Source: Planctomycetota bacterium (GTDB taxonomy: Bacteria; Planctomycetota; Planctomycetia; JALXBF01). From it: 64,000 bases of DNA. Both the position numbers and the translations under genes were made by a program. The stretch spans positions 33,554 to 97,553 of the forward strand of contig JALXBF010000179.1 of the NCBI GenBank assembly GCA_026991575.1. The letters run 5' to 3'. Of the stretch, positions 1-8,453 are shown in pieces. The notes under the pieces are model-generated. The model did no database searches and was not told where the DNA came from. It was given only the letters and a program-made list of their open reading frames with translations. Positions within the stretch are counted from its first letter, which is position 1, and each line of letters starts with the position of its first letter.

Positions 1-1
1 T

Positions 2-142
2 GGTGTGCTGGAAAGCTCCAACGTTGACATTGCCGAGCAGTTCACACAGATGATCCTGGCCCAACGAGGGTTCCAGGTAAACGCTCGTACGATCACCGTG
101 ACCAACGAGGTGCTGCAGGAAGTCACGAACCTGATCCGGTAA
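2..142 (+). CDS. flgE: Flagellar hook protein FlgE, C-terminal end (partial)
   Basis: Only the last 46 residues and the stop codon lie in the window; the gene begins upstream. The peptide has the C-terminal signature of hook/rod proteins: LESSNVDIAEQFTQMI, then AQRGFQVNARTI and a closing coiled segment. In this family the terminal helix pairs with the N-terminal one to form the D0 core of the hook. The AQRGFQ(V/A)N(A/S)RTI wording fits FlgE better than FlgG or FlgF, but those cannot be excluded from this fragment. It converges on the minus-strand flagellar cluster, 31 bases from the stop of the nearest lipoprotein gene. Confidence 0.8.
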   Translation, partial: GVLESSNVDIAEQFTQMILAQRGFQVNARTITVTNEVLQEVTNLIR

Positions 143-173
143 GCCTACCGGATGATGCCTTCTTCTCCGGTCG

Positions 174-911
174 CTACGGCGCAGGGGCCATCCCCGCGCC
201 GTTTTCGTGCGCGGCGGGCCCCGGTAAGATCGTAGCCGACTTGGGACTCTGGTCGGCAACCGTGGCTGCCGGCTCACTGGCGAGAGCCGCGGCGAGTTCG
301 TGGGCGACGTAGCGCAGGAACTCGCGGGGAGCTTCGATGACCGCTCGGTGCCGGAGTCTGACGAAGCCGTGACTAAGCTCGCGACGGCGAAAAGCTTCGT
401 ACCGGTCGGCCACGCGCGCTTCGTTCAGGTCCCACGTCCCGCGTAGCTCCCAGAGCACGTCCGCTAGACCGCCCGTGTACGCCCGGACGACGAGCACGAT
501 CCTTGGAGGGGGGTATGGGCGGTAGTCCAGCACGCGCACGGCCAGAACGATATCGGCACGAGCTTTCTCTGCCAGTGCAGCCAGGACAGCAGGGTCCTCG
601 GTTAGCCCCCCACCGGATGCTGCCGAGTCGTCCGGTGCGGGAGCCAGGACGAGGTAGCCGTGCTTTGCCAGCGCCAGCCTTAGCGACTCCTGCAGCAGCG
701 CGAGGTGATTCGGTTCGACATCACGACCAACCGGGGGGAGCAGCAGAACGCGCCGGTAGGCGACTGGATCGAGCGGCTGCGCCGCTTCCACGACATAGGT
801 CGGCGGCGGTAACGCCCTGGAGAACAGCACGCAGCCGACCAGCATGGTGACGCTGGCAAAAGCCACGGCGACCAGCCGGCTAACCGAACAGCACGTCTGT
901 TTGCGTTCCAT
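174..911 (-). CDS. Lipoprotein at the end of the flagellar cluster, LpoB/FlgO-like architecture
   Basis: The 245-residue protein starts with a basic-hydrophobic signal ending in a lipobox (LVGC, Cys about residue 27), so a membrane lipoprotein is predicted. After it comes an alpha/beta domain: a strand RRVLLLPPVG, a helix of the NHLALLQESLRLAL type, then ADIVLAVRVLDYRP and a strand reading VLWELRGTWDL. This order resembles the fold of LpoB, FlgO and GNA1162 outer membrane lipoproteins, but I cannot assign a family. The C-terminal tail is rich in Ala and Pro. It is the last gene of a flagellar operon on this strand, 19 bases after the preceding coiled-coil lipoprotein. A flagellar basal-body accessory role (like FlgO/FlgP/FlgT in vibrios) is inference. 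Confidence 0.75.
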   Translation of the reverse strand: MERKQTCCSVSRLVAVAFASVTMLVGCVLFSRALPPPTYVVEAAQPLDPVAYRRVLLLPPVGRDVEPNHLALLQESLRLALAKHGYLVLAPAPDDSAASGGGLTEDPAVLAALAEKARADIVLAVRVLDYRPYPPPRIVLVVRAYTGGLADVLWELRGTWDLNEARVADRYEAFRRRELSHGFVRLRHRAVIEAPREFLRYVAHELAAALASEPAATVADQSPKSATILPGPAAHENGAGMAPAP

Positions 912-930
912 GACAACCCCCCTGCCCCCT

Positions 931-1509
931 CTAGCGCAGGATGATTAGCTGGCCGGAGCTGTCCGAGGGCCGGGCCGTTGTTGGCGCCTGTTCGTCCCCG
1001 CGTGCGGAACGGTACGCGGGTTGTTCCTGCCGGGGTTGGGTAGGCGTTGAACCTGGTGAGGAGGGTTGCTGCGGTTCGGGTTGAGCCTGTTGCATGCTCT
1101 GGATCCACATCGACAGGGCCGTGTCCAGCTGCTGGAGCACTTTGCGGTCTTCCTCAAGGTACCGCTCGTACCGTGCGATGGTCATTTTCTCGAGCCGATC
1201 CAGTTGGGCAGTCAATCCCATGAGCTGCTGCTGCAGGTGGGCAACTTGCTGTTGCAACTCCCCGATCTGCCGGGCCTGCTCGGCGTCCCGATCCGCAAGC
1301 GCATCGAGCCGCGCCTCCAACGAGACAAGACGGTCTGCCCGCTCGGGAGTCGGCTCTGCCGGTGAGGTTTCCCCGGGTTCTTCATCCACGACGTGGACTT
1401 CCTTGGTTTCCTCTACTACGCGGACCACACGGTACGGCACGACCGCGCAGCCGGTGGCAAGTGGTACCAGGGCAAGCACAGCCATCAGTATCGCAGACTT
1501 GGAGACCAT
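931..1509 (-). CDS. Coiled-coil lipoprotein of the flagellar cluster
   Basis: The 192-residue product has a signal peptide with a lipobox (LATGC, Cys about residue 21). From about residue 60 to 135 it forms a long heptad-rich coiled coil, starting at LVSLEARLDAL and running through several Gln/Leu-rich repeats (IGELQQQVAHLQQQL). The tail is Pro/Gln/Ser-rich and looks disordered. No enzymatic motif is visible. It sits between the 120-residue CxC protein and the LpoB-like lipoprotein, so the two lipoproteins are probably co-translated and may work together in the envelope near the basal body. That role is inferred only from location. A purine-rich GGGGAGAGGAGGG lies just before the ATG. Confidence 0.75.
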   Translation of the reverse strand: MVSKSAILMAVLALVPLATGCAVVPYRVVRVVEETKEVHVVDEEPGETSPAEPTPERADRLVSLEARLDALADRDAEQARQIGELQQQVAHLQQQLMGLTAQLDRLEKMTIARYERYLEEDRKVLQQLDTALSMWIQSMQQAQPEPQQPSSPGSTPTQPRQEQPAYRSARGDEQAPTTARPSDSSGQLIILR

Positions 1510-1537
1510 CCCTCCTCTCCCCTGGAGCAGTCTCTCG

Positions 1538-1900
1538 TTACCCCTGTTCTCCGTCGTTCTCGGTTGGTCGGGCCGATGCTTGCTGGCCCTGCTGCGTTGT
1601 TTCCTGGGGGCCGGTTGTTAACCAGACCAGAGTTGCCTTCCCGCACGAGCAGCGGAGCTCAAGCAACGCCCGCTCGGATCCTACCGTCACCAGCCGTACG
1701 GAGACGCCGGCATCTGCGACGGGCCGGTGATCAATCTCAGGGGCGGTCTCAGACGGCTGCGGTGGCCGGTTCGGTTCGCTGCGCCGCTCTTGCGTGCTTT
1801 CGTCAGCGTTGGTTGCCGTGTCACGCTGACTGCGCGGGCCAACAATGGCCTTCTGCTTGCTCGTGCGGACCTTTGTCCCCGGCAGTATCGCTCGGCTCAT
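1538..1900 (-). CDS. Small conserved-looking hypothetical protein with a CSCG motif
   Basis: The 120-residue product has a basic, polar, probably disordered first half rich in Ser, Thr, Arg and Glu. A compact segment follows, VSVRLVTVGSERALLELRCSCGKATLVWL, which has three beta-strand-like stretches and a CSC pair that could bind metal. I do not recognise a family. The gene lies 14 bases after the stop of the preceding small gene and shares strand and spacing with the flagellar operon, which favours a real gene. Expression with FlhA and the lipoproteins is likely; function is unknown. No strong ribosome site is seen, so it may depend on coupling to the upstream gene. Confidence 0.6.
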   Translation of the reverse strand: MSRAILPGTKVRTSKQKAIVGPRSQRDTATNADESTQERRSEPNRPPQPSETAPEIDHRPVADAGVSVRLVTVGSERALLELRCSCGKATLVWLTTGPQETTQQGQQASARPTENDGEQG

Positions 1901-1914
1901 GGGACACTCACGTG

Positions 1915-2130
1915 CTACGCCTCCAGGTCGATGACCCGCCCGATCGGGCGATCATCGTGACCCTGATCGGTTGCTGGATCATCGGCCCTCTCTTGCTCGT
2001 CCTGCTCCCGATCGGTGTCGCTAGCCGGCTCCTGGTCCTGCGAGCGTTTCTTCCGCTTGGTTCGTGGATTCTGCATTAGCCACCAGGACCGGTCCGACGC
2101 CGGTCCGACACCACGCGGGTCGCTGACCAT
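1915..2130 (-). CDS. Small highly charged hypothetical protein
   Basis: The 71-residue product is dominated by charged and polar residues (KRKKRSQDQE, then repeated Asp/Glu/Arg) and ends GRVIDLEA. It looks intrinsically disordered, and no family is recognised. The reason to accept it is the start: GGGAGG sits eight bases before the ATG at 2130, and this ribosome site overlaps the stop codon of the gene before it, a typical coupled arrangement. An internal ATG at 2076 (MQNPRTK) is an alternative start. It belongs to the row of small genes after flhA. Confidence 0.5.
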   Translation of the reverse strand: MVSDPRGVGPASDRSWWLMQNPRTKRKKRSQDQEPASDTDREQDEQERADDPATDQGHDDRPIGRVIDLEA

Positions 2131-2135
2131 GATGT

Positions 2136-2453
2136 TTACCTCCCGGCATTACCGCTTCCGGGATCGGCCCGCGTTGGTTGCGATTGCTCTGAGGTGAGTA
2201 GCTCTTCGGGCCCGTTCTGCTCAGCGTCACCGCAGGCACGCCCCTGTTCGGCGGCGCGTGCCAGCCACTGCAGCCACCGGTTCGCTGCCAGCGCGACGCC
2301 GCAGAAGACCACGGCGCTGACCAGGCTCCGACCGAGGATTCGTTCCGGTGGCAGCCACCGCACCGTACCGATTAGCACGGAAATAGCAAAGCCCAATATG
2401 GCGGCCAGCATCGGAATCGGGATGCCTGCCGAACGCCTCGTGCGCGTTTGCAC
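2136..2453 (-). CDS. Small two-helix membrane protein following flhA
   Basis: The 105-residue product begins with a basic stretch and then two hydrophobic segments, IPMLAAILGFAISVLIG (about residues 13-29) and LVSAVVFCGVALAA (about 44-57), followed by a cytoplasm-like charged tail rich in Glu, Gln and Asp. Two membrane helices are predicted. The start used is a GTG at 2453, with GGGGAG about nine bases upstream and 30 bases after the flhA stop. No family is recognised. Its place directly after flhA suggests a lineage-specific flagellar membrane component, which is inference from context only. Confidence 0.6.
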   Translation of the reverse strand: MQTRTRRSAGIPIPMLAAILGFAISVLIGTVRWLPPERILGRSLVSAVVFCGVALAANRWLQWLARAAEQGRACGDAEQNGPEELLTSEQSQPTRADPGSGNAGR

Positions 2454-2483
2454 TGCCGACCATCTCCCCTGGTCTGCTCACGA

Positions 2484-4640
2484 CTACGCCGCTTCTGCCT
2501 GGTTTCCACCCTGTTGCTGCAGCAGCCGTTCGATCTCGACCGGTAGGTCACCAGCGACAGCCTGGATGCCCAGCTGTTCTGGCGTGATGACCGCAACCGT
2601 GTCCAGGCGCAGCTCGCGCGGGATCTCCGAGTAGGCGATCACAGCGAGGTCCGGCAAGGCCCGCACCAGGAGACTCCGTAGCGGTCGCCTCAGTTGCTTC
2701 TCAACCGCCACGGCCACCTCCTGGTCGGCAGCCACTGCCTTTCGGAGCTCGTCGGCAAGCCGCTCAATGAGCCGTTGCATGAGCGATGGCTCAAGCACGA
2801 GTTGGCGGCCGCGGAGTGATTGCTTGAAATGCAGCTCTACGCGCGGGTCGAACACGATGGCACGCACCCGACCATCCGCAGTACGAAACCGTTCGCAGAT
2901 CGTACGGCCCAGATCCACGCGTACTCGTTCCACGAGCTCCACGGGATCCTTGATATTCGGAGCATGCACGGCAAGGCTTTCCAGGATGCGAGTCAGGTTG
3001 GTGATCGGCACCTGTTCCTCGAGCAAGCCTGCCAAGACTTGCTGGACGGTGGACAGCGTGACCAGGTTGGGAATCAGCTCTTCGACTAGCGTCGGTGAGG
3101 CTTCTTTGACCTTATCCACGAGCCGCTTGACATCCTCGCGGCTGAGCAGCTCATGCGCGTGCCGCCGGACGACTTCACCCAGGTGGGTGACGAGGACGGT
3201 GGCCGGGTCGACCACCGTGTATCCGAGCATCTCGGCACGCTGCGCTTCGGAGGGGGCAATCCAGTAAGCGGGCAGTCCGAAGGCGGGTTCGCGCGTCGCC
3301 CGTCCATCAAGCTTGCCTTGAACCGAGCCGGTCTCGATTGCCAGCATCTCGTCCGGGTACAGCTCGTACCGGGCCTCTTCGTACCCGTTGATCAGAATGC
3401 GGTACTGGTTCGGCGCCAGCTCAAGGTTGTCGCGGATGCGGACCGGTGGCACGAGGATGCCGTGCTTGCGTGCCATGTCACGACGCAGGCCCGCGATGCG
3501 TTCAAGCAAGCCCGTGCCTCGCCGCGGGTCGACCAGCGGGATGAGCCGGGCGCCGATTTCGACTGCTGCGCGATCGTGCTGCAGGAGCTCTTCCAGCTTG
3601 ACCTCCTGGGGTCTTGCAGCCACTGGTTCTCGCTTCTGCTGAGCCTCGGCCTGCTTGGCTGCTTCGGCCCGTCGCTGAGTCAAGCGCCAGCCGGCCCAGC
3701 CTAGCCCACCGGCCAAGAGGAAAAACGGAACCTTGGGCAGGCCTGGCGTAAGGGCGATCGCACCCAGTAGCCCTGCCCCGGTAAGAAGCGCGCGGGGCTT
3801 GAGAAAGACCTGCTCGGCCAGCTCCTCTGCCACGCTCACCGAAGTGCTGGCCTTCGTGATCAGCATGCCTGCCGCCGTTGCCGTGATCAACGCAGGAATC
3901 TGCGACACGAGGCCATCGCCGACGGTCAGCACCGAATAGGTGCGGATCGCTTCCAGGAAGCTCAGACCGTCACCCAGCCCGATGACCATGCCACCGATCA
4001 GGTTGACGGCGGTGATGATGAGCCCGGCAATCGCGTCGCCACGGACGAACTTGCTGGCACCGTCCATGGCACCGTAGAACTCTGCTTCCCGCATCACCAG
4101 ATGGCGACGACGGCGTGCTTCGTTTTCATCAATCAACCCGGCGTTCAATTCGGCATCGATTGCCATCTGCTTACCGGGCAGAGCGTCCAGCGTGAATCGG
4201 GCGGCGACTTCGGAAATACGCCCCGCTCCACGGGTGATCACGACGAATTGAATGACCACCAGGATGAGAAACACCACCAGACCGACGATCAGATTCCCGC
4301 CAACGACGAAGTTGCCGAACGTGTACACGATCCGTCCTGCGTCCCCTTGGAGCAGGATCTGCCTGGTGGTGGCGACGTTGAGCGACAGGCGGATCAACGT
4401 CAGCAGTAGAAGGACGGAGGGAAACACCGAGAATTCCAACGGCTGGCGGGCCGACAGCGTTACCAGAAGCACCATCAGGGTCAAGGAGATGTTCGTGGCC
4501 AGGAGGGCGTCGATGAGCATGGGGGGCAGTGGGATGAGCAGGACGATGAGCACGGCAAGCATCGCGGCCGACAGCAGCAGCTCGCTGCGCTGCGCGAACG
4601 GCAAGTTGCTATCGGTCAACGAAGGCTGCTTGCTCACCAT
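2484..4640 (-). CDS. flhA: Flagellar type III export gate protein FlhA
   Basis: FlhA is the large transmembrane protein of the flagellar type III export gate; its cytoplasmic domain forms a nonameric ring that docks chaperone-substrate complexes. The 718-residue length matches the family (about 690-710). The N-terminal half carries around eight membrane helices. The FHIPEP-family signature is clear near residues 135-175 (TRGAGRISEVAARFTLD, then PGKQMAIDAELNAG). The soluble C-terminal domain includes the usual GYTVVDPATVLVTHL segment and ends with a Gln/Ala-rich tail. It follows flhB in the same direction after a 121-base gap in which I see no gene. Nothing is missing from the family core. Confidence 0.97.
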   Translation of the reverse strand: MVSKQPSLTDSNLPFAQRSELLLSAAMLAVLIVLLIPLPPMLIDALLATNISLTLMVLLVTLSARQPLEFSVFPSVLLLLTLIRLSLNVATTRQILLQGDAGRIVYTFGNFVVGGNLIVGLVVFLILVVIQFVVITRGAGRISEVAARFTLDALPGKQMAIDAELNAGLIDENEARRRRHLVMREAEFYGAMDGASKFVRGDAIAGLIITAVNLIGGMVIGLGDGLSFLEAIRTYSVLTVGDGLVSQIPALITATAAGMLITKASTSVSVAEELAEQVFLKPRALLTGAGLLGAIALTPGLPKVPFFLLAGGLGWAGWRLTQRRAEAAKQAEAQQKREPVAARPQEVKLEELLQHDRAAVEIGARLIPLVDPRRGTGLLERIAGLRRDMARKHGILVPPVRIRDNLELAPNQYRILINGYEEARYELYPDEMLAIETGSVQGKLDGRATREPAFGLPAYWIAPSEAQRAEMLGYTVVDPATVLVTHLGEVVRRHAHELLSREDVKRLVDKVKEASPTLVEELIPNLVTLSTVQQVLAGLLEEQVPITNLTRILESLAVHAPNIKDPVELVERVRVDLGRTICERFRTADGRVRAIVFDPRVELHFKQSLRGRQLVLEPSLMQRLIERLADELRKAVAADQEVAVAVEKQLRRPLRSLLVRALPDLAVIAYSEIPRELRLDTVAVITPEQLGIQAVAGDLPVEIERLLQQQGGNQAEAA

Positions 4641-4761
4641 CCTTTCTCGGTCCCCTGAACCCCCTGCCCGCCGATACCATGCCTGGCGGAGCTAGCGTTC
4701 AGCCGAGGCGATCGGTCCGATTGGCATTGCGGACAGTGCTTCCGTGGCACGCCCGGCCACG

Positions 4762-5829
4762 TCAGGCCGATCTCCGGAAATGCCTGCGCATCTTGTACAC
4801 GAACGCCAGCACCTCGGCAACCGCAAAATAAAACGCCACCGGGATCTCTTGTCCCACGGGAACGCTTCGGTAAAGCGCCCGTGCCAGCGACGGCCGCTGC
4901 ACCACCGGTACGCCGGCTTCCCGCGCCTTCTGGATGATACGCTCGGCCAGCCGCTCGGCCCCCTTGGCCACCACAACCGGGGCGGGCATCAGGCCGCGCT
5001 CGTACTTCAGCGCCACGGCCACATGCGTCGGGTTCGTGATCACGACACTCGCCGTTGGTACATCCTCTAGCATGCGCCGCCGGGCGTACTCACGCTGCAA
5101 GCTTCGGATGCGAGCACGCACCATCGGATCGCCTTCCTCGCGCTTCAACTCCTCCTTCAACTCCTGGCGTGTCATGCGCAGCTCTTGCTCGTACCGCCAC
5201 CGCTGATAGCCGTAGTCCGCAAGGGCAAGCACCAGTAGGGCGGCCGCAGCAGCCGCCAGGCATCGAATAGCCAGGCCCCAGGCTTCCTGAACCACCGACG
5301 CTGCAGGGGCACCAGCCAACCCGTACAGCGAAGGCGCTCGTTGCCAGACGATCCAGCACACCACCGCCAGCACAACGGCCGCCTTGAGCACGGCGAGCAC
5401 GGTCCGGAGCCACCAGCCGTCGACCATGCGACGCCAGCCCCGGGCTAGGCTAAGCCGATCGATCCGTGGCGTCAGCAGCGGGTAGGCCACATAGAAGCCG
5501 ACCTGGAGCGCATCGCCCAAGAGGGCCAGAACCAAGAACACAAGCCACAGGGTTACGGTGGCGCCAGCCGCGGCCGTAACGATGTGGCGCAGCGCATCTA
5601 GCCAACCGACCACATGCGGATGAGCTGCGGCGTCAGCGGCCCGTTGCAACGACCAGACCAACCCCTGTCCCAGTGCCGGGCCAAGCCATGCTAGGGCGGC
5701 AGTGCCCACCAGAAGAACGAGCGACGAGGTCAGATCACGACTCCGCGCGACCTGACCTTGTCGCCGCGCCTCACGCCGCCGTCGCGGGGTTGGCGCTTCG
5801 GTCTTGGCCTGAGCGTCGCCGGGCGGCAC
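4762..5829 (-). CDS. flhB: Flagellar export specificity switch protein FlhB
   Basis: FlhB works with FlhA in the export gate and switches secretion from hook to filament substrates after self-cleavage. The protein is 355 residues, normal for the family. It starts with the typical basic segment (KTEAPTPRRRREARRQGQVARS), has four membrane-helix regions, then the long charged linker helix and the autocleavage site NPTH in the context VVITNPTHVAVALKYERG, about residue 270. The start is a GTG at 5829 with AGGAGGTGA about ten bases upstream. The intact NPTH and length support a working protein. It lies 30 bases after fliR. Confidence 0.96.
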   Translation of the reverse strand: MPPGDAQAKTEAPTPRRRREARRQGQVARSRDLTSSLVLLVGTAALAWLGPALGQGLVWSLQRAADAAAHPHVVGWLDALRHIVTAAAGATVTLWLVFLVLALLGDALQVGFYVAYPLLTPRIDRLSLARGWRRMVDGWWLRTVLAVLKAAVVLAVVCWIVWQRAPSLYGLAGAPAASVVQEAWGLAIRCLAAAAAALLVLALADYGYQRWRYEQELRMTRQELKEELKREEGDPMVRARIRSLQREYARRRMLEDVPTASVVITNPTHVAVALKYERGLMPAPVVVAKGAERLAERIIQKAREAGVPVVQRPSLARALYRSVPVGQEIPVAFYFAVAEVLAFVYKMRRHFRRSA

Positions 5830-5859
5830 GCTTCAGCTCACCTCCTGGCACCGACCAAA

Positions 5860-6612
5860 CTACCGAAACAGCGCGTATGCCCAGCGCATCCAGTCCGCTG
5901 CCACGAGCGTAAGCGCGTGGCACACGATGGGCAGGAAAAGCAGCAAAGCAACCAACCCCCCGACAATCTGAGTATTCAGCCCAATCGAAAAGTACTGGAA
6001 TCCTGGTGCCGCCTTGCTCAGGAGCGACACTCCAAGCACAATCAGGAACCCGACCACCACCAGTGGACCGACGACACCGACGCCGGCCGCGTAGCTCTTC
6101 TGCAAGGCAGCAACGTAGGCAGACGCGTCCGACGGAGCAGGCACGCCATAGGGCCAGAGGCGGACCACGTCGTCCAGCAACAGCAGCCATGCGTGGTGTA
6201 CGTCCAGGCCAAAGTAGATCGCCAACGCGATGAGCTGGAAGAGCTGGGCAAGGAGCGTGGTCGGAGAACTGGTTGCCGGGTCGGCAAGCTGACCGAGCGA
6301 CAGTCCCATTTGACGGCCGAGGAAGTCACCGGCGAACTGAGCCGGAAGCAGGAACAGGAATGCCACATAACCCGCTGCGACCCCGATGATCACTTCACGC
6401 ACTGTGAGAATGACGATCATTCCGAGAGAGGGGTACTCCGGGATAACCGCTCCAGCCAGCTCTTCTGCGTCTGGCCACCAGCACAGACTCAGCGCGACGA
6501 CCATGCCAAGCCGCACGAGCCGCGACGGTGCTGCATAACGCCATGGACCGGCCGTGACGAACGCAGCAACCCGCGCCAGAACCAGCGCGTACGCGAGGGC
6601 AACGGAGGTCAT
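5860..6612 (-). CDS. fliR: Flagellar export apparatus protein FliR
   Basis: FliR completes the FliP5-FliQ4-FliR1 export channel inside the MS ring. The 250-residue length is typical (about 255-265). Six or so hydrophobic helices are visible, along with family features: the REVIIGVAAGYVAFL segment near residue 72, followed by QFAGDFLGRQMGLSLGQLADP, where the conserved stretch before the DP is preserved. Its start codon overlaps the fliQ stop by four bases (6609-6612), so the two are translationally coupled. Gene order fliP-fliQ-fliR-flhB-flhA is the standard one. Confidence 0.95.
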   Translation of the reverse strand: MTSVALAYALVLARVAAFVTAGPWRYAAPSRLVRLGMVVALSLCWWPDAEELAGAVIPEYPSLGMIVILTVREVIIGVAAGYVAFLFLLPAQFAGDFLGRQMGLSLGQLADPATSSPTTLLAQLFQLIALAIYFGLDVHHAWLLLLDDVVRLWPYGVPAPSDASAYVAALQKSYAAGVGVVGPLVVVGFLIVLGVSLLSKAAPGFQYFSIGLNTQIVGGLVALLLFLPIVCHALTLVAADWMRWAYALFR

Positions 6613-6878
6613 CGAACAACCTCTGGCAATGCGCTAAGTATCCTGGCCGCGTAGTGCACCGCAACACGCAGTAGCCAGGGCATCGTAATCGCCAGCACCA
6701 GGCCCACGCAGACCAGCCGGGGTACGAAGTTGAGCGTCTGCTCCTGAATGCTGGTTAGCGTCTGTAGCACGCTGATAACCAGTCCGACCACAAGACTGGC
6801 AAGCAGTGCCGGTCCGGCCAGCACCAGGGCAATCCACAGCATCTGGCGGCCCAGCATGACAACCTCGCTCGGACTCAT
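6609..6878 (-). CDS. fliQ: Flagellar export apparatus protein FliQ
   Basis: FliQ is a two-helix subunit of the flagellar export channel. With the start at the ATG at 6878 (MSPSEVVMLG) the protein is 89 residues, exactly the family size. A longer frame to 6983 is open but would overlap fliP further, and its extra 35 residues look non-genic. GGGAGGAGG lies just before the chosen ATG. Helix one is around residues 13-35 and helix two around 55-75, with SIQEQTLNFVPRL between them, a hallmark of FliQ. It begins 62 bases after the fliP stop and overlaps fliR by four bases. Confidence 0.94.
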   Translation of the reverse strand: MSPSEVVMLGRQMLWIALVLAGPALLASLVVGLVISVLQTLTSIQEQTLNFVPRLVCVGLVLAITMPWLLRVAVHYAARILSALPEVVR

Positions 6879-6940
6879 CGGTTCCTCCTCCCGCCCCGCC
6901 TGTGCGCACCGACTTGGGCTGCCGTTTGACCTGGGACCAA

Positions 6941-7621
6941 TCAACCGAAGCTGAGCGCCAGCGAACGTGCTACGAGGTACCATCCGTCAGCCAGCACGAA
7001 GAGCAAGATCTTGAACGGCGTTGAGACGATGACCGGCGGCAGCATCAGCATGCCCAGGGACATGAGCACGCTGGAGACGACCAGGTCCACTACCAGGAAG
7101 GGCAGGTAGATCAGGAAGCCCATCAGGAACGCGGTCTTCAACTCACTGATCACGAAGGCGGGAATCAAGACGCGCATGGGCGTGTCCATCGGCTCGTGTG
7201 GTGGTTCGATGTCGGCGATTTGCACGAACAGGGCAATGTCGCGTTTCCGGGTCTGGCGGAGCATGAACTGCTTTAGCGGAACGCTGCCGCGTTCGATTGC
7301 CGTGCGGGCATCAATCTCGCCCTGCAGGTAGGGTCCGAGAGCGTCGGTGGCAATTCGATCAAAGACGGGAGCCATCACGAACCAGGTCAGGAACAGGGCA
7401 AAGCCGATGACGACCGGGGTAGGCGGGATCTCCTGGGTGGTGAGGGCGCGGCGCACGAAGGAAAGCACGATCACCGTTCGGGTGAAGGAGGTGACCATGA
7501 CCAGGGCAAGTGACAGGAACGCAAGCGCGCCCAGAAAGAGCCCCAGCTCTAACGGCGAGCGGAGGTTTTCAAAGGGGCCGCCGTCACTGACCCGGTTCAG
7601 GATGTCAATCAAGTCCGTCAT
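6941..7621 (-). CDS. fliP: Flagellar export apparatus protein FliP
   Basis: FliP forms the pentameric core of the export channel. The 226 residues carry the family signatures MVTSFTRTVIVLSFVRRAL (about 42-60), PPTPVVIGFALFLTWFVM, and the C-terminal LIPAFVISELKTAFLMGF and LGMLMLPPVIVSTPFKILLF. Unlike the enterobacterial protein, no clear cleavable signal peptide precedes the first helix. This is common in shorter FliP forms, so the protein is probably complete. The start ATG overlaps the fliO stop by four bases (7618-7621). Confidence 0.96.
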   Translation of the reverse strand: MTDLIDILNRVSDGGPFENLRSPLELGLFLGALAFLSLALVMVTSFTRTVIVLSFVRRALTTQEIPPTPVVIGFALFLTWFVMAPVFDRIATDALGPYLQGEIDARTAIERGSVPLKQFMLRQTRKRDIALFVQIADIEPPHEPMDTPMRVLIPAFVISELKTAFLMGFLIYLPFLVVDLVVSSVLMSLGMLMLPPVIVSTPFKILLFVLADGWYLVARSLALSFG

Positions 7622-8085
7622 GACCTGTAGCCCGACTCCGCCCCCTGCGCGGTCGTAGTCCCGTGCTCATGCCCCTGCCCGTCGGCTTGTTGCCAACCTT
7701 CGTCACCGAACGGAACCGGCAGCACGGCAACGTGCTGGATGCCGTTCTGGTCCAGTGCTACGAGGACGTCGTTTCCGCCGGCCCGGATCATGAGCAGCCA
7801 TGCGCGTGGCCCCAGTCTCATGCGCGCCTGCAGGCTGAGCAGCTCAGAGTCACTGGTAGCCTGTGCCGGAACAGGCTTCAGGAACAGGCGGAGTGCGAAA
7901 ATGGAAGCCACGGCCAGGGCAAGCACGACGCCGGTTGCGACGAGCGTGCGGGCGACCATTTCACCCAGGTCCGGCGGCTGGCCCCACTGGTCGATTGTCG
8001 CCGGCTGAGGTGCTGACTTGGTCGGGGCCGGCTGAGCATCCGGCTGAAGTTGTGCGATCATGCAGACCAGCACCAAGGTGGGCAT
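7618..8085 (-). CDS. fliO: Flagellar biosynthesis protein FliO-like
   Basis: FliO is a small bitopic membrane protein that helps FliP assemble. This 155-residue product has a short hydrophobic N-terminus, a Pro/Gln/Ala-rich linker, and one strong membrane helix at about residues 48-68 (LVATGVVLALAVASIFALRL). A small beta-domain follows with LGPRAWLLMIRAGGNDVLVALDQNGIQHVAVLP, matching the FliO pattern of a basic-hydrophobic strand, LLVGVT-like core and hxxL. The family is weakly conserved, so the call rests on this layout plus its position between fliN and fliP. Confidence 0.85.
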   Translation of the reverse strand: MPTLVLVCMIAQLQPDAQPAPTKSAPQPATIDQWGQPPDLGEMVARTLVATGVVLALAVASIFALRLFLKPVPAQATSDSELLSLQARMRLGPRAWLLMIRAGGNDVLVALDQNGIQHVAVLPVPFGDEGWQQADGQGHEHGTTTAQGAESGYRS

Positions 8086-8099
8086 CGGTGTGCTCCCCG

Positions 8100-8453
8100 C
8101 TACGCCCCGCTTGTTGTTGAGCGTCGCTTCGGGTCAATGATCTCGGTTACCCGAATCGCGAACCGGTCGTCGATCACGACGACTTCGCCCCGTGCGATCG
8201 GCACGCCCTGAGCGACCAGGTCAACCGGCTCAGAGATATTGCGGTGCAGCTCCACCACGGCGCCCGGTCCTAGCTTGGCCACCTCGGCCAGCGGCAGCCG
8301 GCGCCGTCCCAGCTCCACCGCCACAGTGACGGTCACGTCTAGCAATGGATCGATGCCGATGCCCTGCCCTTCCGTGGCCGGCCCTTCGCCGGAAGCCTGT
8401 TCGAACTCGGGTGCCTGTGCTTCGACCTGCGGTGTGTCCTGTTCGTTGCTCAT
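8100..8453 (-). CDS. fliN: Flagellar motor switch protein FliN
   Basis: FliN forms the lower part of the C-ring, where it sets rotation direction and docks export substrates. The 117-residue product has an acidic, Gln/Glu-rich N-terminal tail of about 35 residues and one SpoA domain: PLLDVTVTVAVELGRRRLPLAEVAKLGPGAVVEL, then PVDLVAQGVPIARGEVVVIDDRFAIRVTEI. These are the standard FliN/FliM core motifs, including the V(N)G..I.RGEVVV run. GGGGA lies about eight bases before the ATG. It is separated from fliM by an unusual 718-base gap, so it may have its own promoter. Confidence 0.95.
   Translation of the reverse strand: MSNEQDTPQVEAQAPEFEQASGEGPATEGQGIGIDPLLDVTVTVAVELGRRRLPLAEVAKLGPGAVVELHRNISEPVDLVAQGVPIARGEVVVIDDRFAIRVTEIIDPKRRSTTSGA

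Noticed and set aside
4692..4976. Minus-strand frame covering the flhB-flhA gap
   Set aside because: It runs through the flhB C-terminus in another frame, has Trp/Arg-rich noise, and adds nothing to the 121-base gap.
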